Assembly: GCF_006494425.1 (NCBI RefSeq)
Contig: NZ_VHIV01000009.1
Location: forward strand, 91,485-155,484
Length of the DNA: 64,000 nucleotides
Direction: 5' to 3'
DNA from: Bacillus dicomae
GTDB taxonomy: Bacteria; Bacillota; Bacilli; Bacillales; Bacillaceae_G
A program made the position numbers and the translations under genes. The notes below the pieces were generated by a model, which saw nothing but the letters and a program-made list of their open reading frames with translations, was not told the DNA's origin and did not search any database. Positions 32,843 through 42,766 of the stretch are shown here, one piece after another (the stretch's first letter is position 1; every line of letters starts with the position of its first letter).

Positions 32843-34262
32843 CAAAGACAACATCACCAAAAATATTTTCATCAAAACCTTATTATTTTGTATTCTTTTA
32901 TCACTTTGTCTTTATCAAATTATTTACTTCCTAGCTTCAAACTATGATAAAGAACGTTTTGCGAAAGAAAATGGAACGCATACTACAGAACAAGCGGATT
33001 CAGATAAACAAAACGACCAAAGTAAAACGAATCAAAATAAAGCTGTATCACAGGGAGACATTTTTAATTTCCAATCTTCTATTATAGATTATAAATCACT
33101 CTCTACAGCTATCAATCACCTTTTGCAGCCTAGCCAAACTGCAAAAGCAAATGAACATACTCAAAATATTTCGGGGAAAAATAGCGCTTCTGCTCCACTT
33201 ACAGAAACGGAAAAGCAAGTCGCTACTAATGATGCCTTACATAAACAAAATGCAGCAAGTAAAGTAAATGATGCACAAGATAATCCAAAATTAACAGATG
33301 TACTGCAGCAATTAGCTCCACATATTGGCGCAACAATGCTTGCACTCTCTCTGCTCGGATCTTTAATTTATGCAAAACTAATTGCTAAACCTTTTCAATA
33401 TATGAGTGATGCTTTAAAAGATATTATAAATCTTGATTTCTCAGATAAAAAGCTACTTAACAAAAATACAGATCAAACAGATTTTAATTTACAAGTAGCT
33501 GCTTCACAAGTACCAAATATAGTGAAAAATTTACATGCAAGCAATCAAGATTTAAGAAATGAACTCAAAAAGGAACAACAATTAGAACAATCTCGTAAAG
33601 AATTTATGTCTATGGTTTCCCATGAATTAAAAACACCAATCGCAGCCGTTATGGGACAACTAGATGGCATGATTCACGGAATCGGAGCTTATAAAGATAG
33701 AGATAAATATTTAAAACGTTCTTATGAAATGATGCAAGACATTAACATATTAACGGAAAAAATGTCGGAATTATCCAAAATACAAAACCCTCAATTTAAA
33801 CCTGATTTAAAAGTTATCTCATTAACTAATATTATTGAGGATGTTATGAAGAAAGTAGATTATTTCGTATCTGTAAAGCAATTAAATGTTCAATCTAACA
33901 TTAAACAAGATGTACAAGTTTTAGCTGATCCTAAATTTATTCAAACTGCTATTTTTAACATTATTTCAAATGCAATTCATTATACAATTGACCATCAGCA
34001 TGTATATATAAAGCTTTATGAAAAGCCTAACGGTTACGCATTAGAGGTATTAAATACAGGTTCACAAATAGATGAGGATAAACTTGCCCATTTATTTGAG
34101 CCATTCTATCGCGCAAATCCTGACAAACATGGCTTAGTACAAGGTAGTGGTCTTGGGTTATACATTGTAAAACAAATACTAGATAAACATCAGTTTCCTT
34201 ATGGGATACAAAACACACCTCAAGGTGTAAAATGTTCTATTGTATTCCCAAAGGCAATGTAA
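32820..34262 (+). CDS. Sensor histidine kinase
   Basis: 480 residues from a TTG start that overlaps the response-regulator gene by 23 bases; no ATG in frame lies near the N-terminus. Two membrane helices (about residues 17-39 and 170-186) flank an extracytoplasmic region of 130 residues that is rich in Gln, Asn, Ser, Thr and Lys and looks unstructured rather than a folded sensor. Then HAMP-like linker, HisKA with His268 in MVSHELKTP, N box (IFNIISNAIHY) and G2 box (GSGLGLYIV). Signal unknown. The exact start is uncertain. Confidence 0.92.
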   Translation: MATKSNRSKDNITKNIFIKTLLFCILLSLCLYQIIYFLASNYDKERFAKENGTHTTEQADSDKQNDQSKTNQNKAVSQGDIFNFQSSIIDYKSLSTAINHLLQPSQTAKANEHTQNISGKNSASAPLTETEKQVATNDALHKQNAASKVNDAQDNPKLTDVLQQLAPHIGATMLALSLLGSLIYAKLIAKPFQYMSDALKDIINLDFSDKKLLNKNTDQTDFNLQVAASQVPNIVKNLHASNQDLRNELKKEQQLEQSRKEFMSMVSHELKTPIAAVMGQLDGMIHGIGAYKDRDKYLKRSYEMMQDINILTEKMSELSKIQNPQFKPDLKVISLTNIIEDVMKKVDYFVSVKQLNVQSNIKQDVQVLADPKFIQTAIFNIISNAIHYTIDHQHVYIKLYEKPNGYALEVLNTGSQIDEDKLAHLFEPFYRANPDKHGLVQGSGLGLYIVKQILDKHQFPYGIQNTPQGVKCSIVFPKAM

Positions 34263-34343
34263 AAACTTACTACAATTTCATACCCCAAATTCATACTTCG
34301 TATGAGTGGCGGAATTTTGTAGAGTATATTACTCTGTTTCGTT

Positions 34344-34379
34344 CGCCCGTTATCCTTATTTGGATAGCGGGCGTTTTTT
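34344..34379 (+). terminator. Terminator of the two-component system
   Basis: CGCCCGTTATCC / GGATAGCGGGCG stem (one G-U) with loop TTATTT and T6. Confidence 0.92.
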
Positions 34380-34401
34380 AATATTCAAAAGGAGGATTTT
34401 C

Positions 34402-35304
34402 ATGGAGAAATTTAAGTATTCATTACTCGTTTTATTCGGAGCTTGTAGCTACGGCGTACTTTCAACTATTTTTAAACTTGGGTTTATTGATGGATTTTCA
34501 GCACATCAACTATTAGGAGGACAATATGTCTTCGGATGGATTGGGCTTCTTCTACTCGTTCTTTTCGTTTCACGTCATAAAGTAACAAAAAAGCAATTCT
34601 TTTCCTTACTAACAGTTGGTACAACAATGAGTATGACTGGTATCTTCTACGCTATTTCTGTGGAAGAACTACCAGCCTCTATCGCTGTCGTCCTACTTTT
34701 CCAGTTCACATGGATTGGCGTAGTCATTGAAGCAATTGCAAACCGAACATTTCCAAGCCGCGAGAAAGTGATATCTATCATTATTTTATTTACTGGTACA
34801 TTGTTTGCAGGCGGTGTCTTTGAAGGTCTCGGACAAAACTTTTCCGCGAAAGGTATTATCTTTGGTCTATTAGCTGCTGTCTCTTTTTCATTCTATGTTT
34901 TTGCAAGCGGGCGCGTTGCTACAGAAGTTCCGCCTTATACGAAAAGCTTTCTTATGACAACAAGCGCTACTCTTATCGTATGTCTATTCTTCCCGCCAAC
35001 CTTTTTAACGGATGGTGCCCTGCAAGCCGGTCTTTGGAAATATGCTTTCTTCCTCGGATTATTCGGTGTTGTCGTACCTGTCATTTGTTTTTCAATTGGC
35101 GTACCGAAAGTAGGAACAGGACTTGGTACAATACTAGGTGCAGCTGAATTACCAACAGCTATTATCGCTTCTATCACACTTGTAAACGAAGTCGTAACGT
35201 TCATGCAGTGGATTGGAATCATCTTTATATTACTTGGGATTTTCACTCCTCAGCTACTTACGGCTAGGAAAGAAAAGAAACATAGTAGCGTGCATAGTGC
35301 ATAA
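34402..35304 (+). CDS. EamA family transporter
   Basis: 300 residues from the ATG at 34402 (AAAGGAGG upstream). Ten membrane helices as two EamA repeats (LFGACSYGVLSTIFKLGF..., AKGIIFGLLAAVSFSFYVFA...). Drug/metabolite-transporter superfamily; exports or imports small metabolites, substrate unknown. Monocistronic between two terminators. Confidence 0.9.
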   Translation: MEKFKYSLLVLFGACSYGVLSTIFKLGFIDGFSAHQLLGGQYVFGWIGLLLLVLFVSRHKVTKKQFFSLLTVGTTMSMTGIFYAISVEELPASIAVVLLFQFTWIGVVIEAIANRTFPSREKVISIIILFTGTLFAGGVFEGLGQNFSAKGIIFGLLAAVSFSFYVFASGRVATEVPPYTKSFLMTTSATLIVCLFFPPTFLTDGALQAGLWKYAFFLGLFGVVVPVICFSIGVPKVGTGLGTILGAAELPTAIIASITLVNEVVTFMQWIGIIFILLGIFTPQLLTARKEKKHSSVHSA

Positions 35305-35305
35305 C

Positions 35306-35340
35306 AAAAGACCTTTCATTTACTTGAAAGGTCTTTTTCT
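35306..35340. terminator. Convergent terminator
   Basis: 13-bp stem AAAAGACCTTTCA / TGAAAGGTCTTTT with a 6-base loop, T5 on the plus strand; between the EamA and MetRS genes. Confidence 0.9.
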
Positions 35341-35345
35341 CTATC

Positions 35346-36980
35346 TCACTTTACCGCTCCATATAGTTTCTCTATCTCACACTCAATTTGTTTTACATCG
35401 ATTCGTTCAAATAGTGGCTGTACACAATCAATTCTACTTGGCAACGTATGTTGAGGCTCCCAATTTCGGTTCACAATCGATAATGTGTTTCTAACCCTTT
35501 CACTTGAAAATGGTAAAAACGGTTCAAGGAGATTTGCAAAATTAGCGATAAGGTATACACAGTTATAAATTGTTTCTTCACATGAAACTGGATCATCCTC
35601 CCTTTGTTTCCAAGGCTGCCTCTCATCAAAGTATTTATTTGCAGAACGTACTGCATCAAATATTGTTTCTAGCGCCACTTTAAATTTAGTTTGCTCAATT
35701 AATTCCCCTACATTTTTATATAATCCTTCTACTTTATCTTTCAGCTCTACATCAATACTTCCCTTCGGTACAATGCCATCATAATACTTTTCAATAAACT
35801 TTAATGTTCGGTTCACAAAGTTCCCGTATGCACCTAACAATTCACTATTATGACTATAAATGAATTCACGCCATGAAAAATCAGTATCGCGATTTTCTGG
35901 TGCATTTACTGTTAAAAAGTAACGAAGAGAATCTGGATTGTAGCGTTCTAATATGTCAGGTACCCACACTGCCCAGTTTTTACTCGTAGATAATTTTCTT
36001 TTTTCAACTGTTAAATATTCATTCGAAACGATATGACGAGGAATTGCCCCTTCTCCTATTCCAAGCAATACTGCTGGCCAAATAATAGAATGAAACGGAA
36101 TATTATCCTTTCCGTGCACATAATATGTTTTCGCTTCTCTATCCCAAAACTCTTGATCATCTTTCCCTGTTTCTTCAGCCCAATGTTTACTCGCTGAATA
36201 ATAGCCTGTCACTGCTTCAATCCATACGTAAATTTTCTTATCCTCATACCCTTCTACTGGAATTGGTACCCCGATTGGTAAATCACGTGATACGGCCCTA
36301 TCTAGTAATCCTTCCTCTACATATCTCTCTGTTAGTTGAATCGCATTGTCACGCCATGTCCCTGTTTGTTTGGCAATTTCTACAGCCTCTTTAATTTTCT
36401 CCTGAAATGTATGCAATGCGAAATAGAAATGCTCTGTTTCCTGTACGGACGGCGTACTACCACATAACTTACATTTCTTTTCTAACAAATCGAGTGGATC
36501 TAAAATAGCTGAACACGCATCGCATTGATCTCCTCTTGCTGCTTCATGACAGTGCGGGCAAATTCCTTCTACATAACGATCCGGTAAAAACTGCGTACAC
36601 GTTTCACAATATGCTTGTTCCACTGTTTTTTTATAAATATGTCCCTCTTCTAATAAACGTAAAAAAACTTTTTGAACCGTTTCATGATGGTGCTCACTAT
36701 CTGTACGTGTATAGCAATCATACGTAAAACCAAGGCTACGAAAACATCGCTCAAACTCTTCATGATACTTATTAGCAATTTCCTTCGCTGTCACACCTTC
36801 TTGTTTTGCCCGAATTGCAATCGGTGTTCCATTACAATCACTTCCCGAAACATATAACACATTCTCACCTTTTGCCCTGTAATAACGTGCTAAAATATCT
36901 CCAGGTAACAAACTCGCAATATGTCCGAGATGTAATGAGCCATTTGCATACGGCCAAGCTCCTCCAATAAAAATACTCAT
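35346..36980 (-). CDS. metG: Methionyl-tRNA synthetase (second type)
   Basis: 544-residue class I synthetase charging tRNA-Met. HIGH motif is HLGH (residues 17-20); KMSKS appears as KLSTSKN. The zinc region carries two Cys knuckles (CETC...CPHC and CDAC...CKLC). The C-terminal EMAP-type tRNA-binding domain of the usual ~660-residue Bacillus enzyme is absent. The B. cereus group is known to have two MetRS forms; this one fits the accessory type (MetRS2). It has its own Met-specific T-box leader, so it responds to uncharged tRNA-Met. Confidence 0.95.
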   Translation of the reverse strand: MSIFIGGAWPYANGSLHLGHIASLLPGDILARYYRAKGENVLYVSGSDCNGTPIAIRAKQEGVTAKEIANKYHEEFERCFRSLGFTYDCYTRTDSEHHHETVQKVFLRLLEEGHIYKKTVEQAYCETCTQFLPDRYVEGICPHCHEAARGDQCDACSAILDPLDLLEKKCKLCGSTPSVQETEHFYFALHTFQEKIKEAVEIAKQTGTWRDNAIQLTERYVEEGLLDRAVSRDLPIGVPIPVEGYEDKKIYVWIEAVTGYYSASKHWAEETGKDDQEFWDREAKTYYVHGKDNIPFHSIIWPAVLLGIGEGAIPRHIVSNEYLTVEKRKLSTSKNWAVWVPDILERYNPDSLRYFLTVNAPENRDTDFSWREFIYSHNSELLGAYGNFVNRTLKFIEKYYDGIVPKGSIDVELKDKVEGLYKNVGELIEQTKFKVALETIFDAVRSANKYFDERQPWKQREDDPVSCEETIYNCVYLIANFANLLEPFLPFSSERVRNTLSIVNRNWEPQHTLPSRIDCVQPLFERIDVKQIECEIEKLYGAVK

Positions 36981-37002
36981 CTTACATTCCTCCTTTAAAA
37001 TA

Positions 37003-37320
37003 TAAAAAGCCCCGCCCCTATCTTAAAAAAGATAAGGGCGGGGCTGTATAAACAGTCGCGGTACCACCTTATTTCGCCAATTGCTCACATAATTAGCCTT
37101 AACAAGTACGGAGCTATATGCTCTTATACTGTGGTTATGATAACGAGTACCAACTCTCGTCGCCGCCTACTATTATCATTTGATAAGTTCAGGACGAAGC
37201 TCAAAGGCCATTGTTCAAATGAATATTCTTGCTTCTTCTCAGCTACCGAAGCTCTCTGGAAAGAATGTGTTCATCCTACTTTTCCTTTTCAACGCTTTTA
37301 CGTATAACACGTATTGTACG
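37003..37320 (-). promoter_or_regulatory. T-box riboswitch, methionine (ATG) specifier
   Basis: Leader of the MetRS gene. Antiterminator core AAGGTGGTACCGCG (37055-37068), then a terminator stem AGCCCCGCCCTTATC / GATAGGGGCGGGGCT with a T tract. Stem I contains AGTAGGATGAACACATTC, CCAGAGAGC and GCTGAGAAGAAGC; on its 3' side 'TTTGAACA ATG G CCT' places ATG as the specifier, followed by a purine and the helix pairing with AGG. Identity and codon agree with the downstream gene. Confidence 0.92.
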
Positions 37321-37415
37321 ACTTAATAACAGAAAAATCAAACTTTTATTTAGGAAGAAAAGGAAATTCCATCCCCCTGCCGAATAACTATACGTTCACA
37401 AAAGGAGTGATATGA

Positions 37416-38234
37416 TTGAATCAAAAACAACTAAGCGCACGTAATGAAAAAAGCTGGAATGCAGCTGCTTATGAAGCTTGGACGAATCGCCACGGGGTAC
37501 CAGCTGATTATGCGAAAAAAATCATGGAAGACCCTATGCGCGAGGTAGATCACTATTTACCTTACATACAATCTCCAAAAGGAAAACGTATTATTAATTT
37601 ACTCGGGTCAAAAGGGAATAAAGCTGTTGCTCTCGCTCTTTTAGGAGCTGACGTAACAGTTGTTGATATTTCAGCGAGTAATGCAAAATATGCAAATGAA
37701 CTTGCAGACGCAGCCGGTGTCTCTATCCAGTATGTCGTTTCTGATGTATTAAATGTCCAGCTCTTTGAATCATTTGATATCGTATTGCTGGAACTTGGTG
37801 TACTCCATTACTTTCTAGACTTAAAGCCGCTCTTCCAAAAAATTGCTACTTTACTTAAGCGAGATGGAACGCTTATTCTTCGTGACTATCATCCTGTTTA
37901 CACGAAATTATTAGGAGTAGACCATCCATCATTTCGGGCCAATGGAAATTATTTCGATGAAGAATTGATTGAAGATGATGTTGCTTATAGTACTCTTCTT
38001 ACAGAAGCGCAGAAAGAATCGTTACCTAAAACAACGATCCGTCGCTGGACGCTAGGAGAAATCATTACAACACTTGCGGAAGAACATTTTAAAATTGAAA
38101 AACTAGTTGAAGAACATGGCTCGCATCAAAGATGGGTCTTCCCTTCTACTGCACCGGAAGGAATTGAAGAACGTGTGCCAGGTCTATATACATTAATTGC
38201 AACAGCATGCAAAAAAGGATCCCTTCACGGATAG
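37416..38234 (+). CDS. Class I SAM-dependent methyltransferase
   Basis: 272 residues from a TTG start with AAAGGAG eight bases upstream (the ATG at 37412 is out of frame and stops soon). SAM-binding motif I is RIINLLGSKGNKAVALALLG, an atypical form with LLGSKG in place of the usual GxGxG, followed by ADVTVVDIS and FDIVLLELGVLHYF. Substrate unknown. Its last codons are part of the terminator hairpin. Confidence 0.88.
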   Translation: MNQKQLSARNEKSWNAAAYEAWTNRHGVPADYAKKIMEDPMREVDHYLPYIQSPKGKRIINLLGSKGNKAVALALLGADVTVVDISASNAKYANELADAAGVSIQYVVSDVLNVQLFESFDIVLLELGVLHYFLDLKPLFQKIATLLKRDGTLILRDYHPVYTKLLGVDHPSFRANGNYFDEELIEDDVAYSTLLTEAQKESLPKTTIRRWTLGEIITTLAEEHFKIEKLVEEHGSHQRWVFPSTAPEGIEERVPGLYTLIATACKKGSLHG

Positions 38235-38250
38235 GATCCTTTTTGCATGC
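38205..38250 (+). terminator. Terminator overlapping the methyltransferase 3' end
   Basis: GCATGCAAAAAAGGATCC (38205-38222) pairs with GGATCCTTTTTGCATGC (38234-38250) with one bulged A; the stop codon (38232-38234) is at the loop edge. Confidence 0.82.
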
Positions 38251-38384
38251 TCACGCATATAAGTTGAGGTTGGAGATTACCATAATTCTGTAGAATAGGA
38301 CACAAGATATTTCAACATTTCGTCTCTGACTTACGTCGTCAAAAAGGGGTATGACCAACATAACGAAGAGTAATGTTTACAGTT

Positions 38385-38403
38385 GATACTGATAATCGTT
38401 ATC
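38385..38403. promoter_or_regulatory. Fur box without an obvious target gene
   Basis: GATACTGATAATCGTTATC matches the classical Fur box GATAATGATAATCATTATC at 17 of 19 positions. It lies 244 bases upstream of the chemoreceptor gene and 151 bases past the methyltransferase. The only frame leading away from it on the minus strand is a 36-codon open frame (38361-38251) without an RBS. Nothing else is visible in 38251-38530. Confidence 0.65.
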
Positions 38404-38537
38404 AACTAATTAGAAGTATACATGATGTTATTTCAAATTACAATAGCATTTCTAATTTTTATTTATGAATTTTTTGATATACAAATGTATACATTTTAAG
38501 AACATTTACTCATATCAATCTGTCATCTTCCATTATC

Positions 38538-38546
38538 TGCTATAAT
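38538..38546 (+). promoter_or_regulatory. Extended -10 promoter of the first tandem chemoreceptor
   Basis: TGC-TATAAT within CATTATCTGCTATAATTT. The same TCTGCTATAATT string occurs upstream of the second receptor at 40446-40457. No good -35 box. Confidence 0.55.
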
Positions 38547-38646
38547 TTTCATTGAACAGATTAATAACTTCATAATGATGTTTTTATTAATTCTGCTCTT
38601 AATATTTATAAATTATAATAAATAGTTTTTAAAGGTAGGGGTAACG

Positions 38647-40341
38647 ATGAAATATGTTAGTATTCGAAAAAAACTACTGTTCACACTCTTAAGCATTTCT
38701 TCTTTATTTAGCATTGCTCTTATTGTTATTCTTTCATTCGCTATGAACCAAGCAAGTGAAATTGAAACGTTAAAAAATGATGTATCAAAAAGAGCAACAA
38801 TTTTAAAAGAACGCGGTGATTGGTTCCAAGCACAAGTTGCTGGCTTACAAGAATATTTACTATCACATGATCAAAAAGGATTAGATAAATTCAACCGAGA
38901 AGGAAAAAAACTAGCTGATACTAGAGAGAAGGTAACAAGTGATAAAAAACTTCCAGAAGGAATGAAAGAAGCCATTTTAATGGGAGGAAAATGGCGCAGC
39001 GTCATAGATAATGAAGTCCTCCCTCTCGCTCGCGAAGGAAAATGGGACGAAGCATCCAAAATCGCTTTAGCTCAAACCGATTATGTAAATGACCTTTTAA
39101 GTCGTTTTACGAAATATGCAAATGAAGAAAACGATAAACGTGACGCATTAATTGCTGACGTAGAGTCTTCTTCAACGCTTATTCAATATATTATTTTCTT
39201 CTCACTTATTACATGTACAGTAACGTCGATTTTATTAGCATGGTGGTTCTCTGGTAAACTCGTTAAACCGATACGACAAATTGATGAGAAATTAAAAGAA
39301 TTAGCCTCTCAAGATGGCGATTTAACTGCTAGATTACACGTAACGAGTAAAGATGAAATTGGTGATATCGCCAATTCCTTTAATCAAATGCTCGCTAATT
39401 TACAACGTATAATAAAACAAGTGCAACAAACATCAACAAGTGTAAAAGAAGCATCTGAAAATGTGTTTATCGAAACAACTGCTTCTATGGAAAACACTGC
39501 AAAAACTGAAGAAACTATGAATGTTCTCGAGCACAATATTCGTTCTCAAGTTTCCAGCATCGAAGAAAGTTCAACTGCAATGGATGATATGGCAACGAGT
39601 GTTCAGCGTATTGCAGAATCTGCCTCTTCTGTTGCTAGCCTAGCTGTTACAACTTCAGAAAAAGCTGATAGTGGGAATAAAGTCATTGAGAAATCTATTA
39701 CACAAATGCATACCATTAACGAAGCTGTTAACGCTACATCACAAGTAGTAGAGCGACTTATTACACATACGAATCATATTGATACTGCACTTCAATCCAT
39801 TTCTAATATCGCCGAACAAACGAATTTACTCGCTTTAAATGCTTCCATTGAAGCCGCACGTGCTGGTGAACATGGAAAAGGCTTCGCTGTCGTTGCCGAT
39901 GAAGTACGAAAACTTGCTGAACAATCTCAGCTAGCAGCAACTGATATTAACCATTTACTTCATCAAATTCAAGCAGATACAAAAATAGCAAATGAAATGA
40001 TGACACAAGGCCAGTCAGAGGCTTCTGAAGGCATTACAGTCATTCGTACCGCCGGATCTTCATTCTCAGAAATTGTTAACCACATTAATAAAGTCTCTAC
40101 ACAAATGCAAGAAATGTCTGCAACTGCTGAAGAAATGGCCGCAAGTTCTGAAGAAATGAACGCTTCACTGAATAACATCGCTTCTATTTCAAATGAAGTT
40201 GCCGCCGAAACATCACAAACAGCAACTTCAGCTGGTGACCAAGTAAACAAAATGAGTGTCGTTGCTAAAAAAGCGTCTGAAATGAAAACAACTGTACAAG
40301 AACTTGAAGTTCTCGTTTCCCATTTCAAGACAAACGTTTAA
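38647..40341 (+). CDS. Methyl-accepting chemotaxis protein (4HB sensor), copy 1
   Basis: 564-residue chemoreceptor: N-terminal helix ([20 protein letters not shown]), a four-helix-bundle ligand domain (about residues 35-180), second helix ([20 protein letters not shown]), HAMP, and a signalling bundle with the tip [20 protein letters not shown]. It is a close paralog of the next gene: most of the cytoplasmic half is nearly identical, while the sensor halves have diverged, so they probably detect different ligands. RBS AGGTAGGGG. Confidence 0.93.
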   Translation: MKYVSIRKKLLFTLLSISSLFSIALIVILSFAMNQASEIETLKNDVSKRATILKERGDWFQAQVAGLQEYLLSHDQKGLDKFNREGKKLADTREKVTSDKKLPEGMKEAILMGGKWRSVIDNEVLPLAREGKWDEASKIALAQTDYVNDLLSRFTKYANEENDKRDALIADVESSSTLIQYIIFFSLITCTVTSILLAWWFSGKLVKPIRQIDEKLKELASQDGDLTARLHVTSKDEIGDIANSFNQMLANLQRIIKQVQQTSTSVKEASENVFIETTASMENTAKTEETMNVLEHNIRSQVSSIEESSTAMDDMATSVQRIAESASSVASLAVTTSEKADSGNKVIEKSITQMHTINEAVNATSQVVERLITHTNHIDTALQSISNIAEQTNLLALNASIEAARAGEHGKGFAVVADEVRKLAEQSQLAATDINHLLHQIQADTKIANEMMTQGQSEASEGITVIRTAGSSFSEIVNHINKVSTQMQEMSATAEEMAASSEEMNASLNNIASISNEVAAETSQTATSAGDQVNKMSVVAKKASEMKTTVQELEVLVSHFKTNV

Positions 40342-40382
40342 AGCAAAATTTTCATTTATACTTCTATGAGCTCCAAGGTTTT

Positions 40383-40412
40383 AAAAAGAGAGATTTACAG
40401 TCTCTCTTTTTC
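40383..40412 (+). terminator. Terminator of chemoreceptor copy 1
   Basis: AAAAAGAGAGA / TCTCTCTTTTT, loop TTTACAG. Confidence 0.9.
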
Positions 40413-40445
40413 ACTTTAAAATATCTCTTTCTATCTCTCATTACG

Positions 40446-40517
40446 TCTGCTATAATTCCTAAAGGAAAGAAGAAAGCTTTGTTCCAAATGGAGTAAAGCT
40501 TTCTTTCGGTTTTTTAC
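40446..40517 (+). promoter_or_regulatory. Promoter and leader hairpin of chemoreceptor copy 2
   Basis: Extended -10 TGC-TATAAT at 40448-40456, followed within 20 bases by a hairpin (AGAAAGCTTT / AAAGCTTTCT, 40471-40504) and GGTTTTTT. If transcription starts here the hairpin would act as an early terminator, so expression may depend on attenuation. Confidence 0.5.
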
Positions 40518-40564
40518 ATTAATTAATTCTAATACTAAGATTTCACAAAGGAGGCTTTTATCAT

Positions 40565-42256
40565 ATGAATTTTATTAGTATTCGAAAAAAACTAATGTTC
40601 ATGATGGGAACGATTTGCGCTTTATTTGGCATCGCCTTAGCTTTTATTTTATTTTTTGCTATTGATCAATCTCATCAAGCTGAAGCATTACAAAAAGAGA
40701 TTTCTCCCCTGGCAACACAATTAAAAGAGCGCGGGGATGCTTATCAAGTACAGCTCTCTGCTTTAAGAGGGTATTTATTACAACATGATCAAGTTGAATT
40801 TGATAAGTTTAATTCGATGAGTAAAGAGCTTGAGAATACAAAAGATAAGCTTCTTTCTAATCCAAATGTTTCTGAGTCCATGAAAAATACAATGGAATCA
40901 GGATCCACTTGGAGAAAATTTATTGAAGAAAAAGTTTTCCCTCTTGCAAAAGAACAAAAGTGGGAAGAAGCTTTACAAGTAGCTTATGCAGAAAATGGTA
41001 CTGTTTATAAAGTAATTGGTGACTTCACAAATTACAGTAATGAACAAGCTAAGTTACGTGATCAATCTATCAAAAAAATTGATCAATCTTCACTACAAAT
41101 TGAATATGTTATCTTCTTATCACTTGTTATTTGTATTGTCGTAGCTATTATTCTTGCATGGTGGTTCTCTGGTAAACTTGTAAAACCAATTCAACAAATT
41201 GATAGTAAGCTAAAAGAATTATCATCTCAAGAAGGTGACTTAACAGCACGCCTACAAGTAAATAGTAATGATGAAATTGGTACGATTGCAACATCATTTA
41301 ATAAAATGTTAGAAAACCTACAACATATCATTAATCGTGTTCAAAAAACATCTGTAGAAGTACAAAATGCTTCTGAAAATATGCTAGAAAAGACGAATAT
41401 ATCTCGCGAGGCAACAATAAAGGTTCAAAGCTCAATGTCCAACTTAAATGAAAGTATTCAATCGCAAGCCTCTAGCATGGAAGAAAGCTCAACTGCAATG
41501 GATGATATGGCAGTAAGTGTTCAGCGCATTGCTGAATCTGCTTCATCTGTAACTGAACTTGCTGTAGCTACATCTGAACAGGCTAACGACGGAAGTACTG
41601 TTATTCAAAAATCCGTTTCACAAATGACAACGATACACGATGCGGTAAATGCTACGTCAGAAGTGGTCGAACGTCTAATCACTCATACGAAATATATTGA
41701 TACAGCTGTACAATCTATTTCTAATATCGCAGAGCAAACAAACTTACTTGCTTTAAATGCATCTATCGAAGCAGCTCGTGCTGGCGAACAAGGAAAAGGC
41801 TTCGCTGTCGTAGCTGACGAAGTTCGAAAACTTGCTGAACAATCTAAAACAGCGGCAACAGATATTAACCAATTACTACATCAAATTCAACAAGACACTG
41901 AAACTGCAAGCTCTATGATGTCACAAGGTCGTTCAGAGGCATTTGAAGGCATTCATGTCATTCGTGAAGCTGGTAACTCTTTCACAACAATTGTGGAACA
42001 AGTAAATAAAGTATCTACTCAAATGCAAGACATCTCAGCAACTGCTGAAGAAATGGCGGCAAGCGCTGAAGAAATGAACGCTTCACTGAATAACATCGCT
42101 TCTATTTCGACTGAAGTATCTAGTGAAACAGCAGCAACAGCACAATCTGCTGAGCAAAAAGTCATTACGATGAATGAGATGACACAAACTGCTAAACAAA
42201 TGAAACAAACAGTTAAAGAAATAGATCAACTCGTATCTCATTTCAAAACTGAATAG
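40565..42256 (+). CDS. Methyl-accepting chemotaxis protein (4HB sensor), copy 2
   Basis: 563-residue paralog of the preceding receptor with the same architecture: helix ([20 protein letters not shown]), 4HB sensor, second helix ([20 protein letters not shown]), HAMP and signalling bundle with [20 protein letters not shown]. The start has AAAGGAGG ten bases upstream. Separate promoter and terminator, so the pair is a tandem duplication rather than an operon. Confidence 0.93.
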   Translation: MNFISIRKKLMFMMGTICALFGIALAFILFFAIDQSHQAEALQKEISPLATQLKERGDAYQVQLSALRGYLLQHDQVEFDKFNSMSKELENTKDKLLSNPNVSESMKNTMESGSTWRKFIEEKVFPLAKEQKWEEALQVAYAENGTVYKVIGDFTNYSNEQAKLRDQSIKKIDQSSLQIEYVIFLSLVICIVVAIILAWWFSGKLVKPIQQIDSKLKELSSQEGDLTARLQVNSNDEIGTIATSFNKMLENLQHIINRVQKTSVEVQNASENMLEKTNISREATIKVQSSMSNLNESIQSQASSMEESSTAMDDMAVSVQRIAESASSVTELAVATSEQANDGSTVIQKSVSQMTTIHDAVNATSEVVERLITHTKYIDTAVQSISNIAEQTNLLALNASIEAARAGEQGKGFAVVADEVRKLAEQSKTAATDINQLLHQIQQDTETASSMMSQGRSEAFEGIHVIREAGNSFTTIVEQVNKVSTQMQDISATAEEMAASAEEMNASLNNIASISTEVSSETAATAQSAEQKVITMNEMTQTAKQMKQTVKEIDQLVSHFKTE

Positions 42257-42260
42257 ATTC

Positions 42261-42295
42261 AAAAAAAATCCCTCTTTCAAAAGGGATTTTTTTTG
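42261..42295 (+). terminator. Terminator of chemoreceptor copy 2
   Basis: AAAAAAAATCCC / GGGATTTTTTTT with a 10-base loop. Confidence 0.88.
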
Positions 42296-42371
42296 AGCTC
42301 ATTTCCTGCACATTATACACATTTCCGTTATAATGAGAATCGATATCATAAATGTGTAGGAGGTGCTATTT

Positions 42372-42689
42372 ATGTCTCAAGAAGCATTTGAAAATAAATT
42401 ATATGCCAATTTAGAAGCTGTTATTGATCCTGAACTAGGTGTTGATATTGTTAATCTCGGATTAGTTTATGACGTTACAGCAGATGAAAATAATAATGCT
42501 GTCATTACGATGACGATGACTTCTATCGGTTGTCCTATGGCTGGGCAAATTGTATCAGACGTAAAAAAAGTATTATCAACGAACGTACCTGAAGTCAATG
42601 AGATAGAAGTAAATGTCGTTTGGAATCCACCATGGTCGAAAGAACGCATGTCACGTATGGCGAAAATCGCATTAGGTATTCGCGACTAA
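42372..42689 (+). CDS. SufT/PaaD-like metal-sulfur cluster assembly factor (DUF59)
   Basis: 105 residues from the ATG at 42372 (AGGAGG upstream). DUF59/MIP18 domain: YANLEAVIDPELGVDIVNLG, LVYDV, and MTSIGCPMAGQIV with the conserved Cys, ending VWNPPWSKERMS. Such proteins help mature Fe-S proteins in the cytoplasm. Monocistronic. Confidence 0.9.
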   Translation: MSQEAFENKLYANLEAVIDPELGVDIVNLGLVYDVTADENNNAVITMTMTSIGCPMAGQIVSDVKKVLSTNVPEVNEIEVNVVWNPPWSKERMSRMAKIALGIRD

Positions 42690-42729
42690 CTAAATGGAAC
42701 TTTAATCATTCTCGAATAGCAAGATAAAG

Positions 42730-42762
42730 AAAAGACCTGACATTCTAGTCAGGTCTTTTTCT
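42730..42762. terminator. Convergent terminator
   Basis: AAAAGACCTGAC / GTCAGGTCTTTT, loop ATTCTA; between the SufT-like and metalloprotease genes. Confidence 0.9.
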
Positions 42763-42766
42763 CTTA

